Shown here: positions 27,579 through 35,619 of the stretch, piece after piece
Numbering within the stretch: position 1 is the first letter of the stretch
Layout of the letters: each line of letters opens with the position of its first letter
Origin: Acidobacteriota bacterium
GTDB lineage: Bacteria > Acidobacteriota > Terriglobia > Terriglobales > Acidobacteriaceae
Assembly (NCBI GenBank): GCA_031296105.1
Contig: JARLGJ010000073.1
Location: 1-64,000, forward strand
Direction: 5' to 3'
Length of the DNA stretch: 64,000 nucleotides
The notes under the pieces: model-generated
The model's database searches: none
What the model saw: the letters and a program-made list of their open reading frames with translations, nothing else
What the model was told of the DNA's origin: nothing
Position numbers and translations under genes: made by a program

Positions 27579-28178
27579 ATGACCAAACTTGGCATTCTTC
27601 TCTCCGGACGTGGCTCGAACTTCCTGGCGATTGCGGAAAGCATCCGCCTGGGACACATCGATGCCGAAATCGCCCTTGTCGTCAGCAATCGCGAGGACGC
27701 ACCTGGCATTACCGCCGCGCAGGCGCTCGGACTGCCCACGCTGGTGCTGCCCAGTCAGGGTCGCAAGCGCCAGGAGCACGATGAAGCCGTGGTGGACGCC
27801 CTGCGCCGTGCCGGAGCCGAGTGGATCGTCCTCGCCGGATACATGCGCCTGCTCTCCCCTTGGTTCGTGCACCAGTTCGCCGGACGCATCCTGAACATTC
27901 ATCCTTCGCTGCTGCCCGCCTTCCCCGGTCTGGACGCGCAGAAGCAAGCCTTCGACTACGGCGTGCAGTTCAGCGGATGCACCGTGCATTTTGTGGACGA
28001 GCATCTGGACCACGGCGCCATCATCCTCCAGAAGTCCGTGCCCGTTCTTCCCACCGACGACGAGCACACGCTGGCCGATCGCATTCTGGTGCTGGAGCAC
28101 ATTGCCTACAGCGAGGCGCTGGCGCTGGTGCTCTCCGGCAAGTACCGCGTGGAAGGCCGCCGCGTACTGCCGCTGTAG
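27579..28178 (+). CDS. purN: Phosphoribosylglycinamide formyltransferase
   Basis: Folate-dependent GAR transformylase, third step of purine synthesis. The 199 residues match the family length. Motifs: LLSGRGSNF near the N-terminus, ILNIHPSLLPAFPG with the catalytic Asn and His, and HFVDEHLDHGAII with the catalytic Asp. The ATG at 27579 has CGGAGG at the correct distance, which decides the start over upstream in-frame codons. It is divergent from the GT-C gene and convergent with tonB, with a shared terminator. Confidence 0.96.
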   Translation: MTKLGILLSGRGSNFLAIAESIRLGHIDAEIALVVSNREDAPGITAAQALGLPTLVLPSQGRKRQEHDEAVVDALRRAGAEWIVLAGYMRLLSPWFVHQFAGRILNIHPSLLPAFPGLDAQKQAFDYGVQFSGCTVHFVDEHLDHGAIILQKSVPVLPTDDEHTLADRILVLEHIAYSEALALVLSGKYRVEGRRVLPL

Positions 28179-28198
28179 AGTTCCGCGCGAGCAGACGC

Positions 28199-28235
28199 AA
28201 AAAGGCGTGGGCCGCGGCCCACGCCTTAACTTTTT
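28199..28235. terminator. Bidirectional terminator between purN and tonB
   Basis: A near-perfect palindrome AAGGCGTGGGCC/GGCCCACGCCTT at 28202-28227. It is flanked by A-run on the left and TTTTT on the right, so it can stop transcription from both convergent genes. Confidence 0.85.
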
Positions 28236-28250
28236 CCGCCGCCAGGAAAC

Positions 28251-29135
28251 CTAGTACAGGTGGAAGGTGACCTGCATATTGGCTTCAACATTGACGGGCC
28301 GTCCGTCCTTGGTGCCCGGCTCGAAGCGCCATTGCAGCGCCGCTTCAATGGCCTTCTCGTCCAGTCCCATGCCCAGCGATTGCACCACGGTGATGTCGTG
28401 CGGCTTGCCGTCGGTGCCGATGATGACGTGCAGCGTCACCGTCCCCTGATATTTGCTGCGGCGCGCTTCATCGCTGAACTCCGGCTCCACGCGGTGAATA
28501 ATGCGCGGCGGGCTGACGCCTCCGCCGATGTGATAAACGCCGCCGCCTATGCCGCCGCCGCGTCCCGGTCCCACCCCTGGCCCGGTGCCGGAACCCACGC
28601 CGCCACCCTTGCCTGAACCAATGCCGCCGCCCACGCCAGTGCCATTGGAAGGCGGCCCCAACACTTTGGCGAGCGGATCGCCCATCTGGTTGCCCTGGGG
28701 CAGCTTGATCTGCGGCGGAACAACCACGGTGGGCGCAACCTGCAATTTGGCATTATCCGGCGGCAAAACCGCCGGCGGAGTTATCTGCTCCTTGCTCAGC
28801 TTGGGCAGCGCGCCCTTGCTCGCCGGGTTGACGTCGTGCGAGCCGCCGCCACCACCGCCGCCCACCTGAGTCTTGGACTGCTTCATGATGTAGGGGCTCA
28901 CGTCCACGGCTTCGCCGGTGACCGCCACCTTGATCTGCGGGACGTTCTTCACCGTCCACGTGGCCAGCCAGACCAACAGCCCCAGAATGGCGATGTTGAG
29001 TACAAAAGAGGCAACAAACGAGCCCTTACGTACTTCGTAGAGTCCGTAGCCGTCGCCAAAGAGCGTGGGCAGAATATCGTGCTGCTCCTGGCCTGCGGGT
29101 GTTTTTACCGGAATTTTAGGATCGGGTGCGGACAT
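28251..29135 (-). CDS. tonB: TonB-family energy transducer
   Basis: A 294-residue inner-membrane-anchored TonB-like protein. A cytosolic N-terminus is followed by one helix (SFVASFVLNIAILGLLVWLA, about 40-60). A long Pro/Gly-rich periplasmic spacer contains GGGGGGG and GSGKGGGVGSG runs. The C-terminal TonB domain is of the PPRIIHRVEPEFSDEAR ... GTVTLHVIIGTDGKPHDITV type and ends with the WRFEPGTKDGRPV stretch. It would couple the proton gradient to receptors such as the one at the start of this window. exbB/exbD are not adjacent. A TATACT lies nine bases before the start. Confidence 0.88.
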   Translation of the reverse strand: MSAPDPKIPVKTPAGQEQHDILPTLFGDGYGLYEVRKGSFVASFVLNIAILGLLVWLATWTVKNVPQIKVAVTGEAVDVSPYIMKQSKTQVGGGGGGGSHDVNPASKGALPKLSKEQITPPAVLPPDNAKLQVAPTVVVPPQIKLPQGNQMGDPLAKVLGPPSNGTGVGGGIGSGKGGGVGSGTGPGVGPGRGGGIGGGVYHIGGGVSPPRIIHRVEPEFSDEARRSKYQGTVTLHVIIGTDGKPHDITVVQSLGMGLDEKAIEAALQWRFEPGTKDGRPVNVEANMQVTFHLY

Positions 29136-29243
29136 ACACGTTTCAGTATAAATCGGCGCTCATAAGCCTTGCCAATAAAACACCTTGCGAAGGCGTTTCA
29201 CGCATCGAGGACAATCACTTGGCGGAATTCCGCAAGCTGGAAT

Positions 29244-30245
29244 TCACATAGGAACGATCAGGCGTAAGGCGCGCGGGGCCACGGCAAACTCGGCCGGGGT
29301 ATGGCACAGGAGTTCCCCGTCGGCCCAGATCTCCAGCGGCTCCGGACTTTCCGCAAAGGTCTGCACCGTGCGCCGGTAGGCAACTTCGGGAACCTCCACG
29401 TGGCGGCCGGAGTAAATCTTGTGAATGTGGCGCAGCACCTTGCCCAGCGGCAATTGCGGCACAAAGCACAGGTCCAGCTCACCATCGTTCATGCGCGCCC
29501 GCGGCAACATGCGCATGCCGCTGCCATACGCCGGAGCGTTGCCGATGGAGGCAAACAGCGCGGCCCCCTCGAAGGTGGACTCGTGACCCGCGGCGTCAAA
29601 GCTGTGCAGACGCACCTGCGGCGCACGATACCCGAAGAGCGCGCGCAAGGCGGCCAGCATGTATCCGCCGTGGCGGCGCAGCCAGCCCGGCATGCGGCTG
29701 GCCCGGCGGTTGGTCTCGGCGTCCAGCCCAAGCCCCGCAATGCCGGCGAAATAGATGGTTCGCTGCACTTCGGCGCTGGCCTCGGCGTGGTGCAGATGAT
29801 GGCGCATGATGACCGGCCCCAGAGGCGCATCGGGAGGCGCAAAGCGCCCGTCGGCGTCGGCAAAGGTCAGCGAATCAACCTCGGGCAAAACGTCCGGCGC
29901 GGGCGCGACCAGGGGAAGGATGGTGCCCATGTCCAGGGTGCGCACGTTGTCGCCGCGGTCCAGAAAGCGCTGCCAGGCGGCCAGCGCAACCGGCACGGAA
30001 GAGATTCCGTTGCAGCGGGCAAAGTCGTTGGCGCTGCCCAGGGGCACCACCAGCAGAGGCACTCCCGAGTAGGCCAGAGCGGGCAGCACGCGGTTTACCG
30101 CGCCGTCACCGCCAAACACCAGCACGGCCTCAGGCAGATCGTTGGGCTCCAGTATGTTGCCGCGGAAGATGTTGACGCGCGGATCGGCGAAGGCGTCCAT
30201 GGCGCCCGTCTTCCTAGCCAAGTGATGGATGGCTGCAACCCGCAC
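29244..30245 (-). CDS. Diacylglycerol-kinase-like lipid kinase
   Basis: A 333-residue protein of the DAGK/YegS/sphingosine-kinase superfamily, likely phosphorylating a lipid at the membrane. Motifs: FGGDGAVNRVLPAL (the GGDGT-type nucleotide loop, with Ala for Thr) and PLGSANDFAR. C-terminal beta-domain motifs are GNAPAYGSGMRMLPRARMNDG and EIWADGELL. The GTG at 30245 lies six bases after TACAAT and is preferred. A longer reading would start inside repeat element copy C and is rejected. It follows the MurU-like gene by about 200 nt, which contain the repeat. Substrate unknown. Confidence 0.82.
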   Translation of the reverse strand: MRVAAIHHLARKTGAMDAFADPRVNIFRGNILEPNDLPEAVLVFGGDGAVNRVLPALAYSGVPLLVVPLGSANDFARCNGISSVPVALAAWQRFLDRGDNVRTLDMGTILPLVAPAPDVLPEVDSLTFADADGRFAPPDAPLGPVIMRHHLHHAEASAEVQRTIYFAGIAGLGLDAETNRRASRMPGWLRRHGGYMLAALRALFGYRAPQVRLHSFDAAGHESTFEGAALFASIGNAPAYGSGMRMLPRARMNDGELDLCFVPQLPLGKVLRHIHKIYSGRHVEVPEVAYRRTVQTFAESPEPLEIWADGELLCHTPAEFAVAPRALRLIVPM

Positions 30246-30251
30246 GCGAAG

Positions 30252-30257
30252 ATTGTA
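30252..30257 (-). promoter_or_regulatory. TACAAT six bases before a GTG start
   Basis: -10-like hexamer on the minus strand (30257-30252) with exactly six bases to the GTG at 30245. This is the same geometry as at 25675 and 60176 and consistent with a leaderless mRNA. Confidence 0.45.
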
Positions 30258-30334
30258 CTGCGACCGGCGGGAATGCCAAGCAAAACTCCGCGCCGGAAAT
30301 TTGCGCTGCGTAACCCGCTTCGGGGCCAGTTCTG

Positions 30335-30450
30335 GAGCGGTTCCAGAGAAGCCATTCCGTCCCAAGACCGTTTTCTACCGCCGTTCCCTGCTGGTCACGA
30401 CGGCCCTTGGCTTGTGGCTTCGGGGTGCACCCTGCCTGGAATCGCTTTAG
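30335..30450 (+). repeat. 115-bp inverted-repeat element, copy C
   Basis: Left end GAGCGGTTCCAGAG, right end CCTGGAATCGCTTTAG. The interior is more diverged but keeps CCGCCGTTCCCTG and ACGACGGCCC. The right end contains, on the minus strand, the TAA stop codon (30449-30447) of the MurU-like gene. Confidence 0.75.
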
Positions 30451-31184
30451 CGCAGAACTCCGGCGGCAAGATCGGCGGCGGCCTGTTGCAGGCTGGCCGC
30501 AGTGCCCAGATCGCGCCAGTAAACGCCGTCCACGTGATAGGCACGGATCGATTCGTTCTCCCCGGCCAGGCGCAAATAGGTGCCGATAATGGGAAACACC
30601 GCCGCCGTGTCCATGCGCGAGAAAATCTCAGGGGCCAGAACGTGTACGCCGCAAAAAGCCAGCGCTTCCGCCTCCGGCGCGGGACGCACGATCTCCGGCT
30701 CCCGGCCGCGCGTGTGGCGCCCGCAGAGCAATCCCGCGGAGTCGAAGAGTAACTGGCGGCTGCCCTGGCGATGCTGTACGGCCAGGGTGGCCATGGCGCG
30801 CCGCTCATCATGCTCCCGCAGCAGCGCGTTCAGGTCGATGGCGCTGAGCACGTCCACGTTGTGCACCAGCACTGGACCGCGATAGCCGTCGCGCAGCAGC
30901 AGAGACGCCGCCTGCTTCAATCCGCCACCGGTATCCAGCAGCTCCGGCTCGCGCGAGACGGCGACCCTCATGCCAAAATTGTCGTGCGCACGGAGATGTT
31001 CAATCAACAGGTCGGCGAAGTGATGCGCGTTGATGACCACGTCCTCGATACCGAAGCCGCGCAGGCGCTCCAGCGTGATCTCCAGCAGCGTGCGGCCGTT
31101 CAACTCCACCAGCGCCTTGGGACGCGAATCGGTGAGCGGACGCAAGCGCGTGCCCAGCCCCGCGGCCAGCACCATCGCCCTCAT
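30447..31184 (-). CDS. MurU-like sugar-1-phosphate nucleotidyltransferase
   Basis: A 245-residue nucleotidyltransferase. It has the signature GLGTRLRPLTDSRPKAL from residue 9, the NDP-sugar region LLDTGGGLKQA, the metal-site stretch VHNVDVL and the C-terminal VYWRDLGT. Together with the upstream sugar kinase this resembles the AmgK-MurU pair, which turns recycled MurNAc into UDP-MurNAc. Mannose-1-phosphate guanylyltransferase is the main alternative. The ATG at 31184 overlaps the kinase stop as ATGA; a GTG three codons earlier is possible. The stop codon is inside repeat element copy C. Confidence 0.82.
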   Translation of the reverse strand: MRAMVLAAGLGTRLRPLTDSRPKALVELNGRTLLEITLERLRGFGIEDVVINAHHFADLLIEHLRAHDNFGMRVAVSREPELLDTGGGLKQAASLLLRDGYRGPVLVHNVDVLSAIDLNALLREHDERRAMATLAVQHRQGSRQLLFDSAGLLCGRHTRGREPEIVRPAPEAEALAFCGVHVLAPEIFSRMDTAAVFPIIGTYLRLAGENESIRAYHVDGVYWRDLGTAASLQQAAADLAAGVLR

Positions 31185-32617
31185 CGCGCCCACGTCTCCT
31201 GCTCGCGATGGCGCAGCACCACGCGCACGCCCACGCGCCCGGCAAGGCGTTTGGCCGCCTGCTCCGCCAGGTACACCGAGCGATGCTGCCCGCCGGTGCA
31301 GCCAAAGGAAACCATCAGGTGAGCAAAGCCGCGCGCCGTGTAGTTGGCCACGCTCGCATCCACCAGGGCCATGGCGTGCTCCAGAAAACGATGCACGCTC
31401 TCCTGCTGTTCCAGATATTCGACGACCTCGCGGTCGCGCCCACTCTGGCGCTTGAAGCGCTCCTCGCGCCCGGGATTGGGCAGGCAGCGCGCGTCGAAGA
31501 CGTGTCCGCCGCCGTTGCCGCTCTCGTCCTGCACCGGACCGCGATGAAAGCTGAAGCTGGTGACAGTCACCGTGAGCCCTTCGGATTTTTCTTCCGGCTG
31601 CGCCACGCGGTAGAGCTTCTCGTTGCCCACCATCTCCGTAAAGGCCGCGGTCAGCGCGGGCAGCGCGATGGGCAGCGCGGCATTGTGCAGCAGCCAGCGC
31701 AGGTTGCGCAGCGCATAGGGAACACTCTGCAGGAAGTGCGCCTTGCGCTCGTAAAAGCCGCGAAAACCATAGGCACCCAGCGCTTGCATCAGACGCACAT
31801 AAACGTAGGCGTAGTAGGTGGCAAGGAACTCTTCGCGAGGAATGCTGACGTATTGGCCGAGCGCGTCGAGGTACTCGTCCAGCAGTTGCGCGCGCAACGC
31901 GGGAGGCAGGTCGGCCTTGGCGTCAAACAGCAGCGAGGCAATGTCATACTGCAAGGCGCCGCGGCGCCCGCCCTGGTAGTCCAGAAAATACGGCTGCCCG
32001 TTGTGCAGCATTACGTTGCGCGATTGAAAATCGCGGTAGAGGAAAAAGTCCTGGCGCGCGCTCATCAACAAATCCGTGAGGCACGAGAAATCTTCTTCCA
32101 GTTCCTGCTCATGAAAGTTCACTCCCGCCAGGCGCAGGAAGTAATACTTGAAATAATTGAGGTCCCAGGCAATGGACTGGCGATCGAAGCTGGCGCGCGG
32201 ATAGCAGACGCTGTAATCGAGGTCGCGCGCGGCCTCCACCTGGAAGCGCGGCAGGGTGCGGACCACGGCGCGATAGGCGTCCACGGCCGCGGGCGCGATC
32301 TCCGCGCCGTTACGATGAGCCATCAGGAATTGATAGAGCGTGGTGTCGCCGAGGTCCTGCTCTAGGTATGCGCCCTGCGCAAGATCCTCGGCGTAGATCT
32401 CCGGCACGGGCAGGCCATGAGCAAGAAAGTGGCGGGTAAAGGAGACGAACGCGCGATTCTCTTCGGCCACGTTGTAACAGATGCCGACCGCCGAATGACC
32501 GCCCCCGCCGAGGCGCACGATCACCCGCCCCGAGCCGCCCAGGCCGCCCTGCACCGGCTCCACGAGCGTGGGCGCGGCGCCAAACTTTTCTGCAAACAAC
32601 TTTTCGAGAATATCCAC
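31181..32617 (-). CDS. Aminosugar kinase-like (APH/AmgK) domain fused to RapZ C-terminal domain
   Basis: A 478-residue two-domain protein. Residues 1 to about 335 form an aminoglycoside-phosphotransferase-fold kinase similar to AmgK: EPVQGGLGGSGRVIVRL, then the catalytic loop LYRDFQSRNVML and the metal motif YFLDYQGG. The usual His before the catalytic Asp motif is Tyr here. From about 345 to the end is a RapZ C-terminal domain (TSFSFHRGP, VFDARCLPNPG, VSFGCTGGQHRSVYLAEQ) without the RapZ P-loop ATPase domain. In E. coli RapZ this domain senses glucosamine-6-phosphate. GTG at 32617 is the proposed start. The gene overlaps the MurU-like gene by four bases, suggesting joint cell-wall sugar recycling. 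Confidence 0.87.
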   Translation of the reverse strand: MDILEKLFAEKFGAAPTLVEPVQGGLGGSGRVIVRLGGGGHSAVGICYNVAEENRAFVSFTRHFLAHGLPVPEIYAEDLAQGAYLEQDLGDTTLYQFLMAHRNGAEIAPAAVDAYRAVVRTLPRFQVEAARDLDYSVCYPRASFDRQSIAWDLNYFKYYFLRLAGVNFHEQELEEDFSCLTDLLMSARQDFFLYRDFQSRNVMLHNGQPYFLDYQGGRRGALQYDIASLLFDAKADLPPALRAQLLDEYLDALGQYVSIPREEFLATYYAYVYVRLMQALGAYGFRGFYERKAHFLQSVPYALRNLRWLLHNAALPIALPALTAAFTEMVGNEKLYRVAQPEEKSEGLTVTVTSFSFHRGPVQDESGNGGGHVFDARCLPNPGREERFKRQSGRDREVVEYLEQQESVHRFLEHAMALVDASVANYTARGFAHLMVSFGCTGGQHRSVYLAEQAAKRLAGRVGVRVVLRHREQETWAR

Positions 32618-32755
32618 TCTCTGTCTCTCAATCCGCGAGAAAAGTATCCGTGTTGCGGGCCGGTAAAGTAAAGCCGTCCCTGGGAAACCGGCCGCCCCGA
32701 GCGCACGATTTTTTTGTGACGCGGAGTCACCCGGGCCGCTAAGATGGTCGGGACC

Positions 32756-32962
32756 ATGAATAGCCAGGAAAACAGCAACGAACCCAAGCGCGGGCTGATC
32801 GCCAGCGGCATCCACAACCTGTTTGCGTTGTTCTTCGGCATTACGCCGCCAGCCCGCGGGCAGGAGGGCTTTTACGCCGCCATCATGCTGGGTATTGTCG
32901 TCGCCATCATCGTGGTGGGCTGGGTGTTTATGCGCGTTCTGCTGCACATGCTGATGAGTTAG
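32756..32962 (+). CDS. Small membrane protein, unknown function
   Basis: A 68-residue product starting MNSQENSNEPKRGLIASG with one clear membrane helix (AAIMLGIVVAIIVVGWVFMRVLL) and a moderately hydrophobic stretch before it (NLFALFFGI). No family is recognised. It is divergent from the kinase-RapZ gene; a TAAGAT hexamer lies ten bases upstream, so the leader would be very short, and no Shine-Dalgarno is evident. The stop TAG is followed by AGCGCGGCTCT, reminiscent of the repeat-element ends. Confidence 0.6.
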   Translation: MNSQENSNEPKRGLIASGIHNLFALFFGITPPARGQEGFYAAIMLGIVVAIIVVGWVFMRVLLHMLMS

Positions 32963-33002
32963 AGCGCGGCTCTGAATAAACCCATAAACAGATTTCCTCA
33001 GT

Positions 33003-33054
33003 GGCTAAAGCCCTTGAATTCTCGCGGCTTTTACGGCACGGCTGAAGCCGTGCC
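33003..33054. repeat. REP-like palindromes, family 2 (copy 1)
   Basis: Contains GGCT-aa-AGCC at 33003-33012 and a perfect 20-bp palindrome GGCACGGCT-ga-AGCCGTGCC at 33035-33054 followed by CTGACA. The long palindrome recurs identically at 42276-42295. It lies between the small membrane protein and tyrA. Confidence 0.75.
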
Positions 33055-33106
33055 CTGACAGATTCCGACTTGCCCAGAGTCTCGCTAGCGCGGCCGTCTC
33101 TTTTCC

Positions 33107-33976
33107 CTAGCGATCCTTCTTCAGAAACCCGGCAAACTCGCGCGCCGAGGCAAATTCGCGGCGGAACTCCTCGCGGCCCAAGCATTCACGCAGGCGGCGC
33201 AGCTCCTTTTCGCAAGCCTCCAGGGCGGCGGCAATGTTCTCGCGATTGCTGCCCGCCACCTGCTGCCACATCACCGGATCGCTGAAGGCCAGACGCAGCA
33301 TGGAGCGCAAGCCTCCGGCGTGAACCTGCAGCGCGGGGTCGTCCGCGCTCTCAAAGGCATCGCGCAAGGTCATGGCCAAGGCCGTGGAGAGCATCTGCGG
33401 CAGGTGGCTGGTGTAGGCCAGGGTGCGATCATGGGCGGCGGGAGTGACGTGCACAATCCTGGCGCCGATGGACGCCAGCGCCAACTCCAGCTTGCGCTGT
33501 GCGTCGGTGCGAGTGTGCGTATCCAGAGGGGTCAAGGCCCACACGGCATTCTGGTAAAGATCGGCCGCGGCATGTTCCAGGCCGCTGACTTCGCGCCCCG
33601 CCAAGGGATGGCCGGGCAGCACTCGCGAGGCCGCGTCGGAACCGAAGATGCGCCGCGCCGCCTCGGCAAAGGCCAGCTTGGTGCTGCCCACATCGGTAAC
33701 CAGCGCGCCCGGCTTGAGCACCGGAGCCATCTCCTCCAACAGGCGGATGCTGGTTTCCACCGGCGTGCAGAGCACCACCAGGCCGGCGTCGCGGACGGCC
33801 TCCAGCAAAGAGGTTGAGCCGCCGTCGATGGCCTTCATCTCCAGGGCTCGCTCCAGCAACACCTGCCGGCCGCAGCCAAGGATTTCCGTGGCCACTCCGG
33901 CGCGCTTGAAGGCCAGCGCCAGCGAGCCGCCCATCAGCCCCAGGCCGACGATGGTGACGCGCCCCAGTGCGCTCAC
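33107..33976 (-). CDS. tyrA: Prephenate dehydrogenase
   Basis: NAD(P)-dependent conversion of prephenate to 4-hydroxyphenylpyruvate for tyrosine. The 289 residues carry the nucleotide loop VTIVGLGLMGGSLALA (about 8-23), CTPVETSIRLLEE, DVGSTKLAFAEA and PGHPLAGREVSGLEHA. The C-terminal helical dimer domain has HVTPAAHDRTLAYTSHLPQ. The start overlaps the chorismate mutase stop by four bases. There is no ACT domain, so feedback control by that route is not expected. Confidence 0.95.
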   Translation of the reverse strand: MSALGRVTIVGLGLMGGSLALAFKRAGVATEILGCGRQVLLERALEMKAIDGGSTSLLEAVRDAGLVVLCTPVETSIRLLEEMAPVLKPGALVTDVGSTKLAFAEAARRIFGSDAASRVLPGHPLAGREVSGLEHAAADLYQNAVWALTPLDTHTRTDAQRKLELALASIGARIVHVTPAAHDRTLAYTSHLPQMLSTALAMTLRDAFESADDPALQVHAGGLRSMLRLAFSDPVMWQQVAGSNRENIAAALEACEKELRRLRECLGREEFRREFASAREFAGFLKKDR

Positions 33977-34257
33977 GAACGCTCCAGAATATCGGTGGAC
34001 TGCAAGCGGCGCATGGAGGCCAGGATGGCCGTGTAGATGGTGGCCAGTTCTTCGTCCGGCAGAGGGCCCTCATTGCAACGCGCCACGTTGGCCAGCACCA
34101 CGGCTTCGCGCTTGGGCTCATAGACGGCCATGCGCTGCTCCTGCTTGAAGTGTCCAATGGCCAGCACGCAGCGGGCCCTCTGGTTGAAGAGGTCCACCAG
34201 CTTCTCGTCGAGGGCGTCGATCTCCGCGCGCAGGCGGTTCAACTCGTTTGCGTCCAT
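33973..34257 (-). CDS. aroQ: Chorismate mutase, AroQ type
   Basis: A 94-residue all-helical chorismate mutase converting chorismate to prephenate. It has the family pattern LNRLRAEIDALDEKLVDLFNQR and KREAVVLANV, with the active-site Arg/Lys residues in register. It immediately precedes tyrA with a four-base overlap, so the two consecutive steps are translationally coupled. CGGAG lies at proper spacing before the ATG. Confidence 0.92.
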   Translation of the reverse strand: MDANELNRLRAEIDALDEKLVDLFNQRARCVLAIGHFKQEQRMAVYEPKREAVVLANVARCNEGPLPDEELATIYTAILASMRRLQSTDILERS

Positions 34258-34299
34258 GGCACTCCGTTTCCTTCTCTGCCGCCGCGGGCGGACGGGGAC

Positions 34300-34827
34300 T
34301 TACTGTTCGTATTGACGGATCCAGGCATCCTGCTCGGCCTGCAAGAACTTGTCAATCCATCCGATGTAGGTCTTTCCTTCGGCGTCCTTGCCCGTCCAAA
34401 CGCGGGTGTTCGGCTCCAGGTGGGCATCGCCCGACCCCAGGGAAATCTTCTGCGCCGACTCCACGGCGCGGGTGGCAGACGCGAAGTCGTCGGCATAGAA
34501 CTGCATGGTCATCAGTCGGTCGTTGAAGAACGTCATCTCCAGGCGGCCCGCTTGCCCGGCCACCTTCTGCTGCTTGGCGCTGATGATAAGCAGGCGATAG
34601 GGTGGGCGCGTGTCGCTGGGCAGCGGAGTGTGGTCGTACACAATGTCAAACGTGCCGGCCATCATGTGCAGCTTGCGCTCCACGGCCTCCAGGCTTTCTC
34701 CGCTGGAAAGTCCCGGAGCCAAAGGGCTGGGCTTGAACTTGGCGCCCTGCTGACGGTGGCAGGAGGCCGTCCAGGACAGCAACAACAAAAACAGCGCACC
34801 GTAGATAAAACTCTTTCGCATGATCAT
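34300..34827 (-). CDS. Putative exported lipoprotein
   Basis: A 175-residue protein beginning MIMRKSFIYGALFLLLLSWTASC. The N-terminal signal and a Cys at residue 23 suggest a lipoprotein, though the lipobox TASC is imperfect. The mature part is mixed alpha/beta with no motif I recognise (YRLLIISAKQQKV, ARAVESAQKISLGSGDAHLEPN-like segments). ATG at 34827, or 34821 two codons later, fits the signal peptide; a TATACT hexamer lies about 18 bases upstream. It is just upstream of aroQ-tyrA (42 nt) and may share a transcript. Confidence 0.65.
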   Translation of the reverse strand: MIMRKSFIYGALFLLLLSWTASCHRQQGAKFKPSPLAPGLSSGESLEAVERKLHMMAGTFDIVYDHTPLPSDTRPPYRLLIISAKQQKVAGQAGRLEMTFFNDRLMTMQFYADDFASATRAVESAQKISLGSGDAHLEPNTRVWTGKDAEGKTYIGWIDKFLQAEQDAWIRQYEQ

Positions 34828-35087
34828 GGCAGTATGGAAAAAGTATAAGGTCACCGGCCGCGGGATGCGAACCGGAATGCCGCAGGGGTGCCCGAACGTG
34901 CATCCCCGGGAATGCACAACCGTGTGCGACTGGCCATTTCCCGGGACGTTACAATATGACGCTATGACTATTGCTCTTTTAGTAATTGCACGCGACCTTT
35001 CCTCCGGCTGGGGCATCCCATAAGTGTTGTCCAAGGTGTAGCATGATCGGTCGCGCTCGAGCGCGCCATCCATAGGAGCCCATCGTT

Positions 35088-35510
35088 ATGCAACGAACAG
35101 CAAGCGCCCACTGGCAGGGCGGATTGAAAGACGGCAAAGGAACGGTCTCCACCCAGAGTGGAGTGCTGAACCAGACGCAGTATTCCTTCGGCACGCGCTT
35201 TGAAGACGGCATTGGCACCAATCCCGAAGAGTTGATTGCGGCGGCCCACGCGGGCTGCTTCTCCATGGCGCTGTCGGCACAGTTGGACGGCGCGGGCCTG
35301 AAGGCCGAGTCGATTGACACCAAGGCGAACCTGACCTTCGAGAAGACCGCTGAGGGCTTCTCGGTGACGAAGATCCATCTTGAACTGAGTGCCAAAGTTC
35401 CCGGCGCCGATGCGGCGACATTTCAAAAAGCGGCGGCCGACGCTAAGGCTGGCTGCCCCATCTCCCGTTTACTGAAGGCAGAAATTACGCTGGACGCCAA
35501 GCTGGTGTAA
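35088..35510 (+). CDS. OsmC/Ohr-family peroxiredoxin
   Basis: A 140-residue thiol peroxidase of the OsmC family that reduces organic hydroperoxides. The two catalytic cysteines are Cys57 in AAAHAGCFSMAL and Cys123 in AKAGCPISRLL, and the family Arg is probably in FGTRFEDG near residue 37. The ATG has AGGAG nine bases upstream. It is divergent from the putative lipoprotein. The OsmC subgroup is more likely than Ohr from the sequence around the first Cys. Confidence 0.92.
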   Translation: MQRTASAHWQGGLKDGKGTVSTQSGVLNQTQYSFGTRFEDGIGTNPEELIAAAHAGCFSMALSAQLDGAGLKAESIDTKANLTFEKTAEGFSVTKIHLELSAKVPGADAATFQKAAADAKAGCPISRLLKAEITLDAKLV

Positions 35511-35619
35511 CGCCACTGGCGAAAATTGAGTACGGGCACGGGGAACCTCGGCTCCCCGTGCCCGCCAGTCCGGCACAAGAACCATGGAATGCCGGCGGGG
35601 AATCCGAATCGAGACGTTT

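Noticed and set aside
30245..30365. N-terminal extension of the diacylglycerol-kinase-like gene to 30365
   Set aside because: The extra residues come from repeat copy C and the interval after it, and a -10 hexamer lies six bases before the internal GTG at 30245.
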